Made by a program: the position numbers and the translations under genes | Part shown: positions 53,276-62,614 of the stretch, one piece after another | How the letters are laid out: every line of letters starts with the position of its first letter | How positions within the stretch are numbered: position 1 is the first letter of the stretch | DNA from: Streptomyces viridochromogenes | Lineage (GTDB): Bacteria; Actinomycetota; Actinomycetes; Streptomycetales; Streptomycetaceae | Assembly (NCBI RefSeq): GCF_001270495.1 | Contig: NZ_LGUR01000036.1 | Coordinates: 177,767 to 241,766, forward strand | Direction of reading: 5' to 3' | Length of the DNA: 64,000 bases | Notes under the pieces: model-generated | Database searches by the model: none | The model's input: only the letters and a program-made list of their open reading frames with translations | What the model was told of the DNA's origin: nothing

Positions 53276-54193
53276 TCAGCCCGTTGCTCTGGTGATGTCC
53301 TTGGCTCGGGGCAGTGCGGCGAGCGTCATGCGCTGGTACGTGGCAACAGCCTTGAGGTACTTCTGGGGCTGTTTGTTTCGGTACTCGTCCTCAAGGGCGT
53401 GGGCGGTGCGGGACAGAGCGGTCTCGGTCGCGCAGGTGGCTTCAGCGACCGCCATATCGACCTCGGTGGCGTATGCCTCTTTCTTGGTCATGTCAGCCGT
53501 GAGGTCCGGGAGCTTCTCGCGGATCTCCTGTGGGGTGGCGTAGTCGTGGCCCGCCTTGCCCATGCAGACCGACCAGCTCTCGACTGCGTTGACGAAGCGC
53601 TGGTCATTGAGAAGGTCCGGCACGTAGCGGGCCGGCAGGCCGATGGCGATCTTCTCGGCCCGGAACCAAGCCCCAAAGTCCCCGTACAACTGGTCCTTAG
53701 CATCGGCCTGACAACCGTGGCGGGGCGTCTGTATGGCGCCGCCCCCGGGCAGCTCGGCCTTCAACATCGCGCTCGACTCGCCGCCTTCCAAGACCTTGCT
53801 GTAGCGGACGCGCTCCTCCTGCGGGAGTGAATTGGCGTATGCGTTATTGGGGTCGTTGCGCTGGACGTCCTGGAGTCTCTCCTTGAACCGACTGCCGTAG
53901 CCATGCTTCCTCGCCCAGCTAACGTCGGTCAGGACGTAGCCCCCGCCCTTGAGCTCATCGACTGTCGGCAGAGGGCCGATCCAGTACTTAAAGCCCGCTC
54001 CCTCCATACATGCCTTGACCAGCGTCTGCTGAGCACGCCGAAGCAAGATTTGCTCGGTATCGGTCGGCTCACGAAGTTGGCTGCGCGAGCCGGCACTCCC
54101 GGCGCTCTGGGTCTGCTGTGACGTGCAACCTACGGCGACTACGCCAACGACCGTCACACCAGCGCAAGCAGAAACGAAGGCTTGTCTCATCAT
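53276..54193 (-). CDS. Hypothetical lipoprotein
   Basis: A 305-residue predicted lipoprotein. The signal MRQAFVSACAGVTVVGVVAVGC ends in a lipobox with Cys at about residue 23, followed by a Gln/Ser-rich linker. The mature part is helical and charged, with Cys in KACMEGAGF, RHGCQ and SVCMGKAGH that could form disulfides, a pattern common in uncharacterised Streptomyces lipoproteins. Two adjacent ATGs (54193, 54190) follow GGGGGG. I do not recognise a function. It lies 99 bases upstream of the secreted protein gene in the same direction. Confidence 0.75.
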   Translation of the reverse strand: MMRQAFVSACAGVTVVGVVAVGCTSQQTQSAGSAGSRSQLREPTDTEQILLRRAQQTLVKACMEGAGFKYWIGPLPTVDELKGGGYVLTDVSWARKHGYGSRFKERLQDVQRNDPNNAYANSLPQEERVRYSKVLEGGESSAMLKAELPGGGAIQTPRHGCQADAKDQLYGDFGAWFRAEKIAIGLPARYVPDLLNDQRFVNAVESWSVCMGKAGHDYATPQEIREKLPDLTADMTKKEAYATEVDMAVAEATCATETALSRTAHALEDEYRNKQPQKYLKAVATYQRMTLAALPRAKDITRATG

Positions 54194-54840
54194 GGCGCCC
54201 CCCATCCCAGGCGTCACCGCACGCCGCCACTCACGGCGCCGGACACGGTGGTGTGCTCTGGCCTCGCCATGCTGGCAGGGGCAGGGAGCCAGAAGTACCT
54301 ATAAAGTTTCAGGGGCCTGACAGACAACCGTTGCGCATTGGAACGGCCCATCACTGCGCCCGCCCTCATCGCTGTGCACCTTGACGGATTCCCGCACCCC
54401 AGAACCTCGGCGATGTGCGTTACGTGCTCGATCTGGCTCCGCGCCTTCTCCAGGTTCGGATACGGGTGTCAGCTGGGTCGGCTATAGGGGCACATCAGGC
54501 TCCTCACCTCGAGGGCTCCTGCTCGGGGTGGTAGTCGCCGAGGTGTTGGCGGATGCCGGTCTCGATCCGCTCGTGCAGCTGAACGCCCCGCTTCTCCACC
54601 TGCTCGTTGAGCGCCCGTCCTGGCGAAGAGGTCGCGAGGTCAGAGTAGGGACGGAGGTCAAAGAACAAGCTCAGGCGGTCTGCCGCTCGTTCCCGGTCTG
54701 CGGGGCAACCGCCGGCGCCTCGGTGCGGCTCGCACGTTCCTTCCCGCGCCCTGCGCGGGGGCCGTCCGCCTGCCCGGCGAAAGCTCGTCTGCGTGAGCAG
54801 GGTCGGGACACCGTTCGAAGCTGCGTCGCGTGACGAGGGC
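54194..54840. other. Gene-poor stretch with a reverse-strand coding remnant
   Basis: No intact gene is supported. On the - strand a frame ending at 54504 reads QVEKRGVQLHERIETGIRQ and similar protein-like text over about 50 codons, but it has no start and changes character upstream, so it is probably the 3' end of a lost gene. The part next to 54193 should hold the lipoprotein promoter; I saw no clear -10/-35 pair. Confidence 0.35.
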
Positions 54841-55296
54841 TCAGCTTCTGGGCGTCTCGTCGATGGCGGGCATCGGCTTTCCGCCCGGATGCCACCCGTT
54901 GAGGAAGCTGGCCTGCCTGGCGACGTCAACGAGTTCGATCCGGGCACCGATGCTGTCCATCTGGTGATAGGCGAACGGCCGGCCGTAGGGACAGCCGGAG
55001 AAGTCCACGGGCATGCCCGCTTCTTCCAAACGCTGGGAACCGTGCCGTACATCGCTGGTCCAGAAGCCGATGTGATCGAACCTGGCTCCCCTGGACGCGT
55101 CCCAGGGACTGCCCGGCGGCCCTTCAATGAGTTCGATGAAGGCCGGCCCGCCCGCAGTGAAGACGATGCGGTAGTCCCACTCACCGAGCCGGTCGGACAC
55201 AGGATCACTCCACTCGACCCCGGCCGCACGCTGAAAGTCCTGCATCGCCTGCTCGATGTCCGGGACCACGAAGCACACATGGTAGTAGGCAGTCAT
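54841..55296 (-). CDS. VOC/glyoxalase-fold protein
   Basis: A 151-residue vicinal-oxygen-chelate protein. It starts with YYHVCFVVPDIEQAMQDF, continues with FIELIEGPPGSPW and FDHIGFWTSDV, and ends with ARIELVD, giving potential metal ligands His6, Glu58, His91 and Glu135 by rough count. Function unknown: such proteins include lyases, dioxygenases and resistance proteins. It is a single gene; the tandem repeat at 55369 lies 73 bases upstream. Confidence 0.8.
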   Translation of the reverse strand: MTAYYHVCFVVPDIEQAMQDFQRAAGVEWSDPVSDRLGEWDYRIVFTAGGPAFIELIEGPPGSPWDASRGARFDHIGFWTSDVRHGSQRLEEAGMPVDFSGCPYGRPFAYHQMDSIGARIELVDVARQASFLNGWHPGGKPMPAIDETPRS

Positions 55297-55368
55297 TCAC
55301 CCATGATCGAGCACTTCACCCCAGAGGCTCAGAGGTTAAAAGGCAAGCTGATGGTGAATGGCGTCCGT

Positions 55369-55402
55369 CATATGTACGGACGAACCATATGTACAGATGA
55401 AC
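55369..55402. repeat. Two tandem 17-bp CATATGTAC repeats, probable operator
   Basis: CATATGTACGGACGAAC (55369-55385) is followed at once by CATATGTACAGATGAAC (55386-55402), 15 of 17 bases the same. TATACG at 55412-55417 is a possible -10 toward the right. The placement suggests a regulator binding site for the gene at 55519 or the divergent VOC gene. Confidence 0.6.
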
Positions 55403-55518
55403 CGAACTGGGTTATACGACGGTCTCGCGTATTGTTGCGTCATATGCCCGTAGTGATGCAGGGCGGCTCTCGTGACGTCGGGGGCAGGTGAGTTGACAGT
55501 TGATGGGGGATCAGAGAC

Positions 55519-55818
55519 GTGACGGCATTTCTCGCACTGGTGGCAGTCGTCGCGTTCATGGCCACGGCGGGACTGCCGTGGTGGGTGGTCGTGGCGGTGA
55601 CGTTGCTGATGGCGGGGTTCGTCGCGGGGACGTCCTGGAGTCCCGGAAAAGCCGCCAGGACCACGTCGACGCCGGCCCCGGCGGCTGAGCCCGCCTGGTC
55701 CTCGGCCGACAGGTGTTCGACCGCCCCGTCGGTCTCCGTGAACGTGCCTGTCGCATGCCCGGACGAGTACACCCACACGCGGCGCGGCGAGCCCGCGCCG
55801 ATGGCGGGGAACAGCTGA
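55519..55818 (+). CDS. Small putative membrane protein
   Basis: A possible 99-residue protein starting at GTG. Residues 3-42 form two hydrophobic helices (FLALVAVVAFMATAG and WWVVVAVTLLMAGFVAG), followed by an Ala/Pro/Ser/Thr-rich tail. The binding site is weak (GGGG 11 bases before GTG). A promoter-like element with tandem repeats lies upstream. It matches nothing I know and could be chance. Confidence 0.35.
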   Translation: MTAFLALVAVVAFMATAGLPWWVVVAVTLLMAGFVAGTSWSPGKAARTTSTPAPAAEPAWSSADRCSTAPSVSVNVPVACPDEYTHTRRGEPAPMAGNS

Positions 55819-55882
55819 GGGATCGGCGAAGGAATGTGCGTGGGCCGGTCGGCGGACGGTCGGCGACCCGGCGTTCAGGCGT

Positions 55883-56818
55883 TCAGGCGGAGCCTGTCGC
55901 TGCCCGCACATGGCGGGCGATCAGGGCGTAGACCTCCCGGGCCTTGTCGTCGTCCTGCCCGTCGTATCCGTGATCGGCCCCGCCCACCTCATGGTGCTCG
56001 ACCAGCGCCCCGGCTCCCCGAAGCCGCTCGGCGTACCGCTCGCCCTCGGCCCGCAGCAGGTCGTACTCGGCCGTGACCAGCAGGGCCGGCGCGATGCCCT
56101 TCAGATCCGCGGTGTCCGACACATGCGCCGGGGACACGAGCCGGTCCAGGCGCCGCCGCGCGTCCGGGACGTACGCCGTGTCGAAGACGTCCGCCATCCA
56201 GGGGCGGAGCACCGGCTTGGGGGTGGCGGCACGCTTGTCCCTGGCGTTGGTCGCCAGGTCGAGCGGCGGGTAGTGCAGCACCTGGAGCGCGATCGACGGC
56301 CCGCCCTCCTCAAGCGCCTGCCGTGCCACGGCCGCCGCGAGTCCGCCCCCGGCGCTCTGCCCGCCCACGGTGAGTCGCCCGCCGTCCCAGCCCTCCTCGG
56401 CGCCGTGCTCCGCGACCCACCGGACGACGTCGTACGCCTGCCGGGGCGGCGCCGGGAACGGGTGCTGCGGGGCGACGACATAGTCGACGTTGATCACGAC
56501 CGCCCCCGCCTCGGCGGCCAGGAACCGGCACAGCGGGTCGTCCAGCTCGGTCAGCGTCATGACGTACCCGCCCCCGTGGAAGTTGATGTGCACCGGGGGA
56601 GCGGGCTCGTCGTTCGCGGGCAGGTACACGGTGGCCCGGGCCGGGGCGATCGACGTCGGAATCGTCAACTCGCGTACCTTGCGCGGGAGTTCGGGAAACC
56701 GGGCGTGCGAGGCGGCAGCGGAGCCCTGGCCGCCGGAACGCCGGTCCGCCATGACGGTCACACGTTGCATCGCTTTGGCGACGAAGACGGCCACCGGGGG
56801 CCGGGCCAGGAGGGACAT
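55883..56818 (-). CDS. Alpha/beta hydrolase, hormone-sensitive lipase family
   Basis: A 311-residue esterase: oxyanion motif HGGG (81-84), nucleophile Ser155 in GGQSAGG, Asp in VTAEYDLLRAEG and His in GADHGYDG, which make a complete HSL-type triad. No signal peptide, although the N terminus is moderately hydrophobic. It acts on short-chain esters or an unknown metabolite. The promoter to its right has a perfect TATAAT on the minus strand (56861-56856). Confidence 0.9.
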   Translation of the reverse strand: MSLLARPPVAVFVAKAMQRVTVMADRRSGGQGSAAASHARFPELPRKVRELTIPTSIAPARATVYLPANDEPAPPVHINFHGGGYVMTLTELDDPLCRFLAAEAGAVVINVDYVVAPQHPFPAPPRQAYDVVRWVAEHGAEEGWDGGRLTVGGQSAGGGLAAAVARQALEEGGPSIALQVLHYPPLDLATNARDKRAATPKPVLRPWMADVFDTAYVPDARRRLDRLVSPAHVSDTADLKGIAPALLVTAEYDLLRAEGERYAERLRGAGALVEHHEVGGADHGYDGQDDDKAREVYALIARHVRAATGSA

Positions 56819-56850
56819 GGGGCTCCCGTTCGGTGGAGTCTGGTTGAGTT

Positions 56851-56880
56851 AGGCAATTATAGGTGACGACAATTATGAGT
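56851..56880 (-). promoter_or_regulatory. Promoter with repeated CAATTAT elements
   Basis: On the - strand a perfect -10 TATAAT (56861-56856) precedes the hydrolase gene by about 38 bases. The AT-rich element CAATTAT occurs twice 17 bases apart, around this -10, and may bind a regulator. Confidence 0.5.
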
Positions 56881-56963
56881 CAAGGGGTTGCAACGGTCGG
56901 GGCGTGGTGCGCATGCGGTAGGGTTGACCTGCGTGATCACGCGGTTCGCCGCGCGATACGCGC

Positions 56964-57037
<74 letters not shown>

Positions 57038-57057
57038 CTGGAGACAGTCGCAGGTCA

Positions 57058-57089
57058 GGGCCGGTTTCGGAGGCATCCGAAACCGGCCC
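57058..57089 (+). terminator. Terminator after tRNA-Pro
   Basis: GGGCCGGTTTCGG pairs perfectly over 13 bp with CCGAAACCGGCCC around a 6-base loop and is followed by TTGATCATTCTT. Confidence 0.9.
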
Positions 57090-57224
57090 TTGATCATTCT
57101 TGAGGGCCAGTTGGGGACCGGTGTTCATGACCGAGGTCATGGGGTCGGATCCGAGCAAGATCTTGACGGTCCAGGCATGTCGGCGCGGCTCCGCGCCATC
57201 GCTACGTTTCCGTCAGTGACGAAT

Positions 57225-57757
57225 TCACCCGTCATGCCCCCAGTGAACGCGACACGGGACATCAACGGGGTTGGGCTGTTGTATTTCGCCTCCTGTTTCG
57301 CGATCGCCGAAGGCGGTCTGCTCCGGCTGTGGCACGACCTCGGCCCGGGAAGAAGGGTCCGTCGGACCGGCCTCGCACGCGCGCGACGGTGATCTCCAAC
57401 TCCGGTACGGCGGCCAGGTCGTCCGCCCGTGGAGCGCGGCCCGGAGTTCGGCCCGGAGTTCGGCCCGGAGTTCGGCGCGGACCGCGGCGACCGCGGCGGG
57501 TTGCTCCAACGGCTCGCCACCGGTCAGGGTGAGGCTCTCAAGGTGCGCGGCGCCGCAGACGACGTACCGGACTCCCGGGCCGTTGGCTGCACTTCCCCAC
57601 AGGCGGTCCTGCTCCTCGGCCGCGTCCCGCCGGTACGCCTCTTCGGTGAGCACCTGGTGCTGTACCGCCCGGCGCAGCGGGTGCCGGCGACCCCTTGGAC
57701 GTGCGCCTCCACCGTGCCATCGGCCGCGATCACGACCTCGACGCTCTCCTCCGCCAT
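57225..57757 (-). pseudogene. Frameshifted DUF2997-like gene
   Basis: From ATG at 57757 the protein begins like DUF2997 (VEVVIAADGTVEAHVQG, then GTRC). Near 57665-57690 the natural continuation (AVQHQVLTEEAYRRDAAEEQ) lies in another frame, which then stays open to 57225. One base gained or lost would join them. The second part carries the (Ala-Glu-Leu-Arg)n run encoded by the 12-bp repeats. The remaining part of this stretch (57090-57224 and 57758-57903) shows nothing I can identify. Either the gene is broken or a sequencing error is present. Confidence 0.45.
57438..57473. repeat. Three perfect 12-bp tandem repeats
   Basis: GGCCCGGAGTTC is repeated three times without change, with a partial degenerate copy on the right (GGCGCGGA). 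In the reverse frame each unit encodes four residues (E-L-R-A), so length changes would keep the frame. Confidence 0.9.
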
Positions 57758-57903
57758 CAGCTCACCCTTCAGCGCGGGGCTCGGGACGGGTCCCGGGCAG
57801 GTGGATGCATCATGCGGACACCGCGTACGGACACTGGGCAGCACGCCGTACGCCCGCCCAGAAGCGTTCGAACCGACGAGCCCACGCCCCGAGGAGACCA
57901 GCG

Positions 57904-58692
57904 ATGACCCTCTCCGCCAGCCTCGCGCGTGGTGTCGCGCCCACCACGCCCGGGACCCTGCACGCCCGCACGGTCACCGGCGAGCTCAGCGCGCCGCCCC
58001 GCCCGGGGCTCACGGTCCGCTTCGGGCGAGGTGAGAAACCGGACGTGGACCTGGGGGTCGGCGTGGACGACCTGCGGGTGAGCCGACGGCACGGGGAGCT
58101 GACGTACCGTCAAGGGCTGTGGTGGCTGCGCAACACCGGGCAGCAACTCGTCCGGCTGCCCCGCGGGCGGATGATGCACCTCAGCACCGAGCCGATCCCT
58201 CTCACCACCGGTTACACCCCGCTGTTCGTGAAGGGCTCCGGCTACCGCGAGCACCTCGTCGAGCTGTACGTCTCCGGCCACGACGACCAGGGGCCGTTGT
58301 CGCGGCGGCGCGCCGAAACCATCCGGCCGGAGACCTGGGCGCTCAACGACGACGAACGGCTGCTGCTGGTCGTCCTGGGCCAGCGGTATCTGCTGTACGA
58401 GGAGGACCCGCGCCCCCTGTCGTACGCCACGGCCGCCAAGCAGCTCAGCTACCTCCGCCCGGACGCCCACTGGAACGAGCGCAGGATCGAGCACCGGATC
58501 GAGGCCGTACGCCACCGTCTGGACCGCACCGGCTTCCGGTACCCGCTGATGCACGACAAGTCGCAGGGCCGTCCCGGTGACAACAACCTGCTGCACAACC
58601 TGATCAAGGGCTTGGTGGAGTCGACGACGCTCGTACCGCCGGACCTCGACCTGATGGAGGACGACGCGGCCTGGCCCGGCTCCGCGCCCTGA
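57904..58692 (+). CDS. FHA-domain protein
   Basis: A 262-residue cytoplasmic protein. An FHA phosphothreonine-binding domain covers about 18-115: GRGEKPDVDL, then VSRRHGEL with Ser60 and His63, then LRNTG. A C-terminal helical region (about 140-245: NDDERLLLVVLGQRYL, AAKQLSYL, RRIEHRIEAVRHRL) resembles a winged-helix DNA-binding module, a pairing seen in actinobacterial FHA proteins. The ATG at 57904 has GAGGAG seven bases upstream. It is convergent with a Ser/Thr kinase gene 27 bases away, its likely functional partner. Confidence 0.87.
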   Translation: MTLSASLARGVAPTTPGTLHARTVTGELSAPPRPGLTVRFGRGEKPDVDLGVGVDDLRVSRRHGELTYRQGLWWLRNTGQQLVRLPRGRMMHLSTEPIPLTTGYTPLFVKGSGYREHLVELYVSGHDDQGPLSRRRAETIRPETWALNDDERLLLVVLGQRYLLYEEDPRPLSYATAAKQLSYLRPDAHWNERRIEHRIEAVRHRLDRTGFRYPLMHDKSQGRPGDNNLLHNLIKGLVESTTLVPPDLDLMEDDAAWPGSAP

Positions 58693-58719
58693 GCGCGCAG
58701 ACCAGGACGCCGTACGTCC

Positions 58720-60663
58720 TCAGGCGGGCAGTTCGGCGGCGGCGGAGGCCGCCAGCTTCCGGGCCATCCCGCAGAGCTCGTCCGTGGGCCGCTGCCCGCC
58801 GACCTCCAGGCGCACCATCTCGGCGGCGGTCTCGGCGTCCTGGCCGCTGTACCTGCGGTACTCGACGAAGGCGGTACAGGTGTCCCCGTCGTCGCCCGGT
58901 TCGACGACGGTGCGGTGTCCGCTGAGGCTGAGGGCCGTGCCGTCCTCCGCCGACCTGGGCTGATCGCGGAAGAAGCTCACCTCGGCGTCCAGCTCGTCGA
59001 CGTCGCTCGACCACTCGCAGCTCCAGTTCGCGATGCCGACCTCCGGCACGTCGACCTTGAGCCCGGGAACGGCGGACAGTGCCTTGGCGTCCAGCAGTTC
59101 ACAGGCGTTCGCCCAGGCCAGCGACGCACGCGGGTAGGGAGGCGAACGGCGCGGGAGCGGACCCCGGTCGAGGACCTCGGCCGCGCCCCGGGCGGCTTTG
59201 TCGGCGACCGTGCACAGGGTCGCGTTGCCGCCGTTCACGGAGCCCTTGCCCATGTTGACGCGGACCCCGACCAGGGTGTCCCCGCTGTCGCCGTCGGCGG
59301 TCAGCAGCAGCTTGCACTCGTCGCTCTCCGCCTGCTCCTCGCGGATGCCGATCCGCCCGACGGTGCTGAAGGGCTTCGACCCCTCGGGCGGCGAGCCCCG
59401 GCGGAGGCTGACCGACACGTCGATCCGGGTCTTGTCGTCGACGCCGACGAGCACGTCGCAGCGGTCGAAGTTCCCGTAGTCCACGTCCACCCGGATCTCC
59501 CCGCCGCCGAACTGCTCGAAGGCGGCGGGGTCGGCCAGCTCGCACACGTCGGCCGTGTGCGGATCACCGATCAGGGCCTGCGGTGCGCCGTCCGAGCCGT
59601 CCCCGTCGAGCCGGCTCCGGCTCGGGCCGGGCTGCGGAGCGGCCTTCCCGTCGTCGTCGCCGTGGTCCGGCAGGGCGACGAGCCCCAGGGCCAGTACGGC
59701 GCTGATGCCGAGGGCCGCGGCGATCAGCGGCCGGGGCCGCCGCCGGCGCCCGGTGACGGGGCCGGTGGTGGCCGTGTCCGGAGAGGCCGCCGGCGCGGAT
59801 CCGGCGACCTCCTCCAAGAGGCGTTTGACCTCGGCGGCCTCGGGGCGTTGCCGGGGATCACGGCGCAGCATGGAGGTGAGCACGGGGTACAGCGGGCCCA
59901 CGGCGGCGGCGTCCAGCTCGACGACGCCCTGCTCGGCCTTCCAGTACCGCAGGCGCTCGGCTTCCTCCCCGTCGTCACCCGTCCCGGCCGGTACGGCGTC
60001 CGGGTCCTCCGTGGGGGCGCCACCGCGCGGCGGCGCGCCGGTGACCAGCGCGTAGAGGGTGGCCGCCAGGCAGAACACGTCCGAGGCGGGCCGTGGGACG
60101 TTGCCCCGGGCCAGCTCGGGCGCGGCGTAGTCGGGCGTGAAGCTGAACGGGCCGTTGACGGTGATGGTCTCGGTGCCGCCGACCCGGTAGGCGGCACCGA
60201 AGTCCAGTAACTTCGCGGTCCCGTGCCGGGTGAGGCCGATGTTGGCGGGCTTGACGTCGCAGTGGACGATGCCCGCCTCGTGCAGGGCGGCCAGCGCGTC
60301 GGCGAGCTGGGCACCGATGGCGGCCGCCCGCACGGGGGAGACCGTGGGCTGCCGGTCCAGGCCGCCGCCGGGGACGTACTCCATGACGAACCAGTACGTG
60401 TCCCGGCCGTCGCCGTCCTGGGGCACGGTCACGACGTCGAACAGCGTCACGACATGCGGATGGTCGCGGAACTTGGCCAGGGCACGCGGTTCGCCGAGCA
60501 GCCGCCGCACCGCGGTGTCGCCCTCGCCCTCCGTCCGCTCGGGTTTGAGTGCGACGTCCTGGCCCACCACCGTGTCGTGGGCCAGCCACACGTCGCCGCC
60601 CCGACCCGCGCCGATGACCTCCTTGAGGACATAGCGGTCGGCGAACTCGTCCCCGGAACGCAC
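58720..60663 (-). CDS. Receptor-type Ser/Thr protein kinase
   Basis: A 647-residue PknB-like kinase. Residues about 11-285 form the kinase domain: glycine loop [12 protein letters not shown]-binding Lys40 (VALKPE), [11 protein letters not shown] catalytic loop, DFGAAYR and YAAPELARG. One membrane helix (about 325-345, [19 protein letters not shown]) is followed by a large extracellular part with two similar Cys-containing halves ([14 protein letters not shown] and [14 protein letters not shown]) resembling DUF3558-type folds. I chose the GTG at 60663 because AGGGGGAAG precedes it; the frame extends to 60717. The signal sensed is unknown. Confidence 0.9.
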   Translation of the reverse strand: MRSGDEFADRYVLKEVIGAGRGGDVWLAHDTVVGQDVALKPERTEGEGDTAVRRLLGEPRALAKFRDHPHVVTLFDVVTVPQDGDGRDTYWFVMEYVPGGGLDRQPTVSPVRAAAIGAQLADALAALHEAGIVHCDVKPANIGLTRHGTAKLLDFGAAYRVGGTETITVNGPFSFTPDYAAPELARGNVPRPASDVFCLAATLYALVTGAPPRGGAPTEDPDAVPAGTGDDGEEAERLRYWKAEQGVVELDAAAVGPLYPVLTSMLRRDPRQRPEAAEVKRLLEEVAGSAPAASPDTATTGPVTGRRRRPRPLIAAALGISAVLALGLVALPDHGDDDGKAAPQPGPSRSRLDGDGSDGAPQALIGDPHTADVCELADPAAFEQFGGGEIRVDVDYGNFDRCDVLVGVDDKTRIDVSVSLRRGSPPEGSKPFSTVGRIGIREEQAESDECKLLLTADGDSGDTLVGVRVNMGKGSVNGGNATLCTVADKAARGAAEVLDRGPLPRRSPPYPRASLAWANACELLDAKALSAVPGLKVDVPEVGIANWSCEWSSDVDELDAEVSFFRDQPRSAEDGTALSLSGHRTVVEPGDDGDTCTAFVEYRRYSGQDAETAAEMVRLEVGGQRPTDELCGMARKLAASAAAELPA

Positions 60664-60905
60664 GGATCTTCCCCCTCGGTCGAATTCCGAACGCATACGA
60701 CCCAGGGCCGCACACATGTCGAAACCTACTGCGTGCGGCGGACCGTACGCAGTGTCTACCCAGAGCCTTCATCAGTCGCACGCATGCGCAGGTGTCACGC
60801 CTGTGCAGATGCCGTGAGACCGCCGGTTCCGGGAGGGGTCCCGCCAACCGCGCGTACGGTACGCGCGGCACCGACCGCACACCTCCGACCGAAGGGCGAC
60901 CCTCC

Positions 60906-61697
60906 ATGCCAAGCACCCGGACCATCGTGCTGGCCGGCATCACCGCGGCCGTCTCGACCGCCGCGCTCACGTTGTCCGCCCACGCCGACGCGCGGACCCC
61001 GCACGAGCGGGCGGCCGCCCGGTGCACGTATCCCTCCGACGTCCTCGACCTGACGAACTGGAAGCTGACGCTGCCCACCGGCGAGGACGAGGATCCCACC
61101 GAGATCACCCAGCCCGAGCTGGCGACCTTCTCCGCCGACCCCTGGTTCCGGGTGGAGGCCGGCTGCGAAGCGGTGAGGTTCCGGGCCGCCGTCAACGGCG
61201 TGACGACGGGAGGCTCCAGCTACCCGCGCGCCGAACTGCGGGAGATGACCGACGGCGGCGAGGACGAAGCCGCCTGGTCCACCACGGACGGCACCCACAC
61301 CCTCGTGGTCAGGGAGGCGTTCATGACCCTGCCCGAGGAGAGGCCGTACCTGGTCGGAGCGCAGGTGCACGGCGGGGACGACGACGTCACCGTCTTCCGC
61401 CTCGAAGGCAGCAGCCTCTACATCACCGACGGCGACGACCGGCACGCCCACCTCGTCACCGACGACTACGAGCTCGGCACCGAGTTCGAGGCCAAGTTCG
61501 TGGCCAGGGACGGGGAGATCGACGCGTACTACAACGGCCGCCTGGAGACCACGATCTCCCACGAAGGCGACACCAACTACTTCAAGGCGGGCGCCTACAC
61601 GCAGGCCAACTGCGACAACTCCGAGCCGTGCGGCGACGACAACCACGGCGAGGTCCGCATCACCCGCCTCAAGGTCACCCACACGCTCAACGGGTGA
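60906..61697 (+). CDS. Secreted PL7-family alginate lyase
   Basis: A 263-residue exported polysaccharide lyase. The signal peptide runs to about residue 29 (LSAHADA). The three PL7 signatures are present: R108-A-E-L-R, QVH with Gln153 and His155 (QVH rather than QIH), and YFKAGAYTQ near the C terminus. It cleaves alginate by beta-elimination. The QVH variant is often linked to other uronate preference than QIH. It has its own promoter region opposite the kinase gene, and its end overlaps the permease pseudogene by 11 bases. Confidence 0.92.
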   Translation: MPSTRTIVLAGITAAVSTAALTLSAHADARTPHERAAARCTYPSDVLDLTNWKLTLPTGEDEDPTEITQPELATFSADPWFRVEAGCEAVRFRAAVNGVTTGGSSYPRAELREMTDGGEDEAAWSTTDGTHTLVVREAFMTLPEERPYLVGAQVHGGDDDVTVFRLEGSSLYITDGDDRHAHLVTDDYELGTEFEAKFVARDGEIDAYYNGRLETTISHEGDTNYFKAGAYTQANCDNSEPCGDDNHGEVRITRLKVTHTLNG

Positions 61698-62614
61698 CCA
61701 GCAGGCCGCGACTGCGCAGCACCCTCCGCTCCAGCGGGCTGAAGATCAGCAGGTCGATGGCGATGCCGACGATGAGGATCAGGAAGATGGCCAGGAACAC
61801 CTGGGACATGCTGCTGTTGGTGCGGCCCTGCTCCAGCAGCTGGCCCAGGCCGATGCCGAGATCGGGCGAGGTGGCGATGATCTCGGCGGCCATCAGGGAC
61901 CGCCAGGAGAAGGCCCAGCCCTGCTTCAGGCCCGCCAGATAGCCGGGCAGCGCGGATGTGCCGGGCCTCGCGCAGCCCGGTCGCGCCCAGGGTCCGCCCG
62001 GCGCGCAGGAACAGCGGGGGGATCTGGTCGATGCCCGCGACGAGGCCGTTGGCGATGGAGGGGACCGCGCCGAGCAGGATCACGGCGTACATCATCGAGT
62101 CGTTGAGGCCCAGCCAGAGCACGGCGGGCGGCACCCAGGCGACCGACGGCAGAGACTGCAGACCGGACAGGATGGGACCGATGGCCGCTCGGACGAACTT
62201 CACCCGGGCGACCAGCAGACCGAGCGGCGTCCCGATGGCGAGGGCGATCAGGAAGCCCATCAGACCGCGTGAGACGGATGTCCAGATGTAGTCGAGGAGC
62301 GTGCCCTGGAGCCAGGACTCGCGCACCTCGCCCCATACCTCGGACGGCGAGGGCAGTTTGTAGTCGGGCGCGACCTCGGCCCACACCAGCAGCTGCCAGA
62401 CCACCAGCACCAGCGCGATCGCGGTGACCGGCGGCAGCACCTTGCGGACCAGGGTCTCGCGCAGGGACGTCCGGCGGACCTGCACCGAGTCCAGGGCGTC
62501 GAGCCCGGCCTCCAGTCCCGCCAGATCGTTCGGGTCCGGTGGCGCCCCGGCCGCCGCGGAGCCGTTCTTCGTGACGTCGACCTCGAGGTCGGTGCCGTGG
62601 TCAGTGCTGGCCAT
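61687..62614 (-). pseudogene. Sulfonate/nitrate-type ABC permease with frameshift
   Basis: The N-terminal part (about residues 1-225 from ATG 62614) is a normal SsuC/TauC permease with several membrane helices (VLPPVTAIALVLVVW and LMGFLIALAIGTPLGL). Near 61950-61957 the frame breaks after GLREARHI. The expected continuation (LPGYLAGLKQGWAFSWRSL and MAAEIIATSPDLG) is in another frame and runs to a proper stop at 61687. A deletion of about 10-11 bases in the usual LPAALPGY segment would explain it. If real, the importer is inactive; a sequencing error is possible. Confidence 0.8.

Noticed and set aside
54504..55280. 258-codon minus-strand frame overlapping the VOC gene
   Set aside because: Its upstream half is out of frame with the clear VOC protein at 54841-55296. 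Only the last 50 or so codons look protein-like.
57271..57903. Upstream extension of the FHA protein to a 473-codon frame
   Set aside because: GAGGAG and the FHA-family N terminus support ATG 57904, and the extension is antisense to the DUF2997-like remnant.
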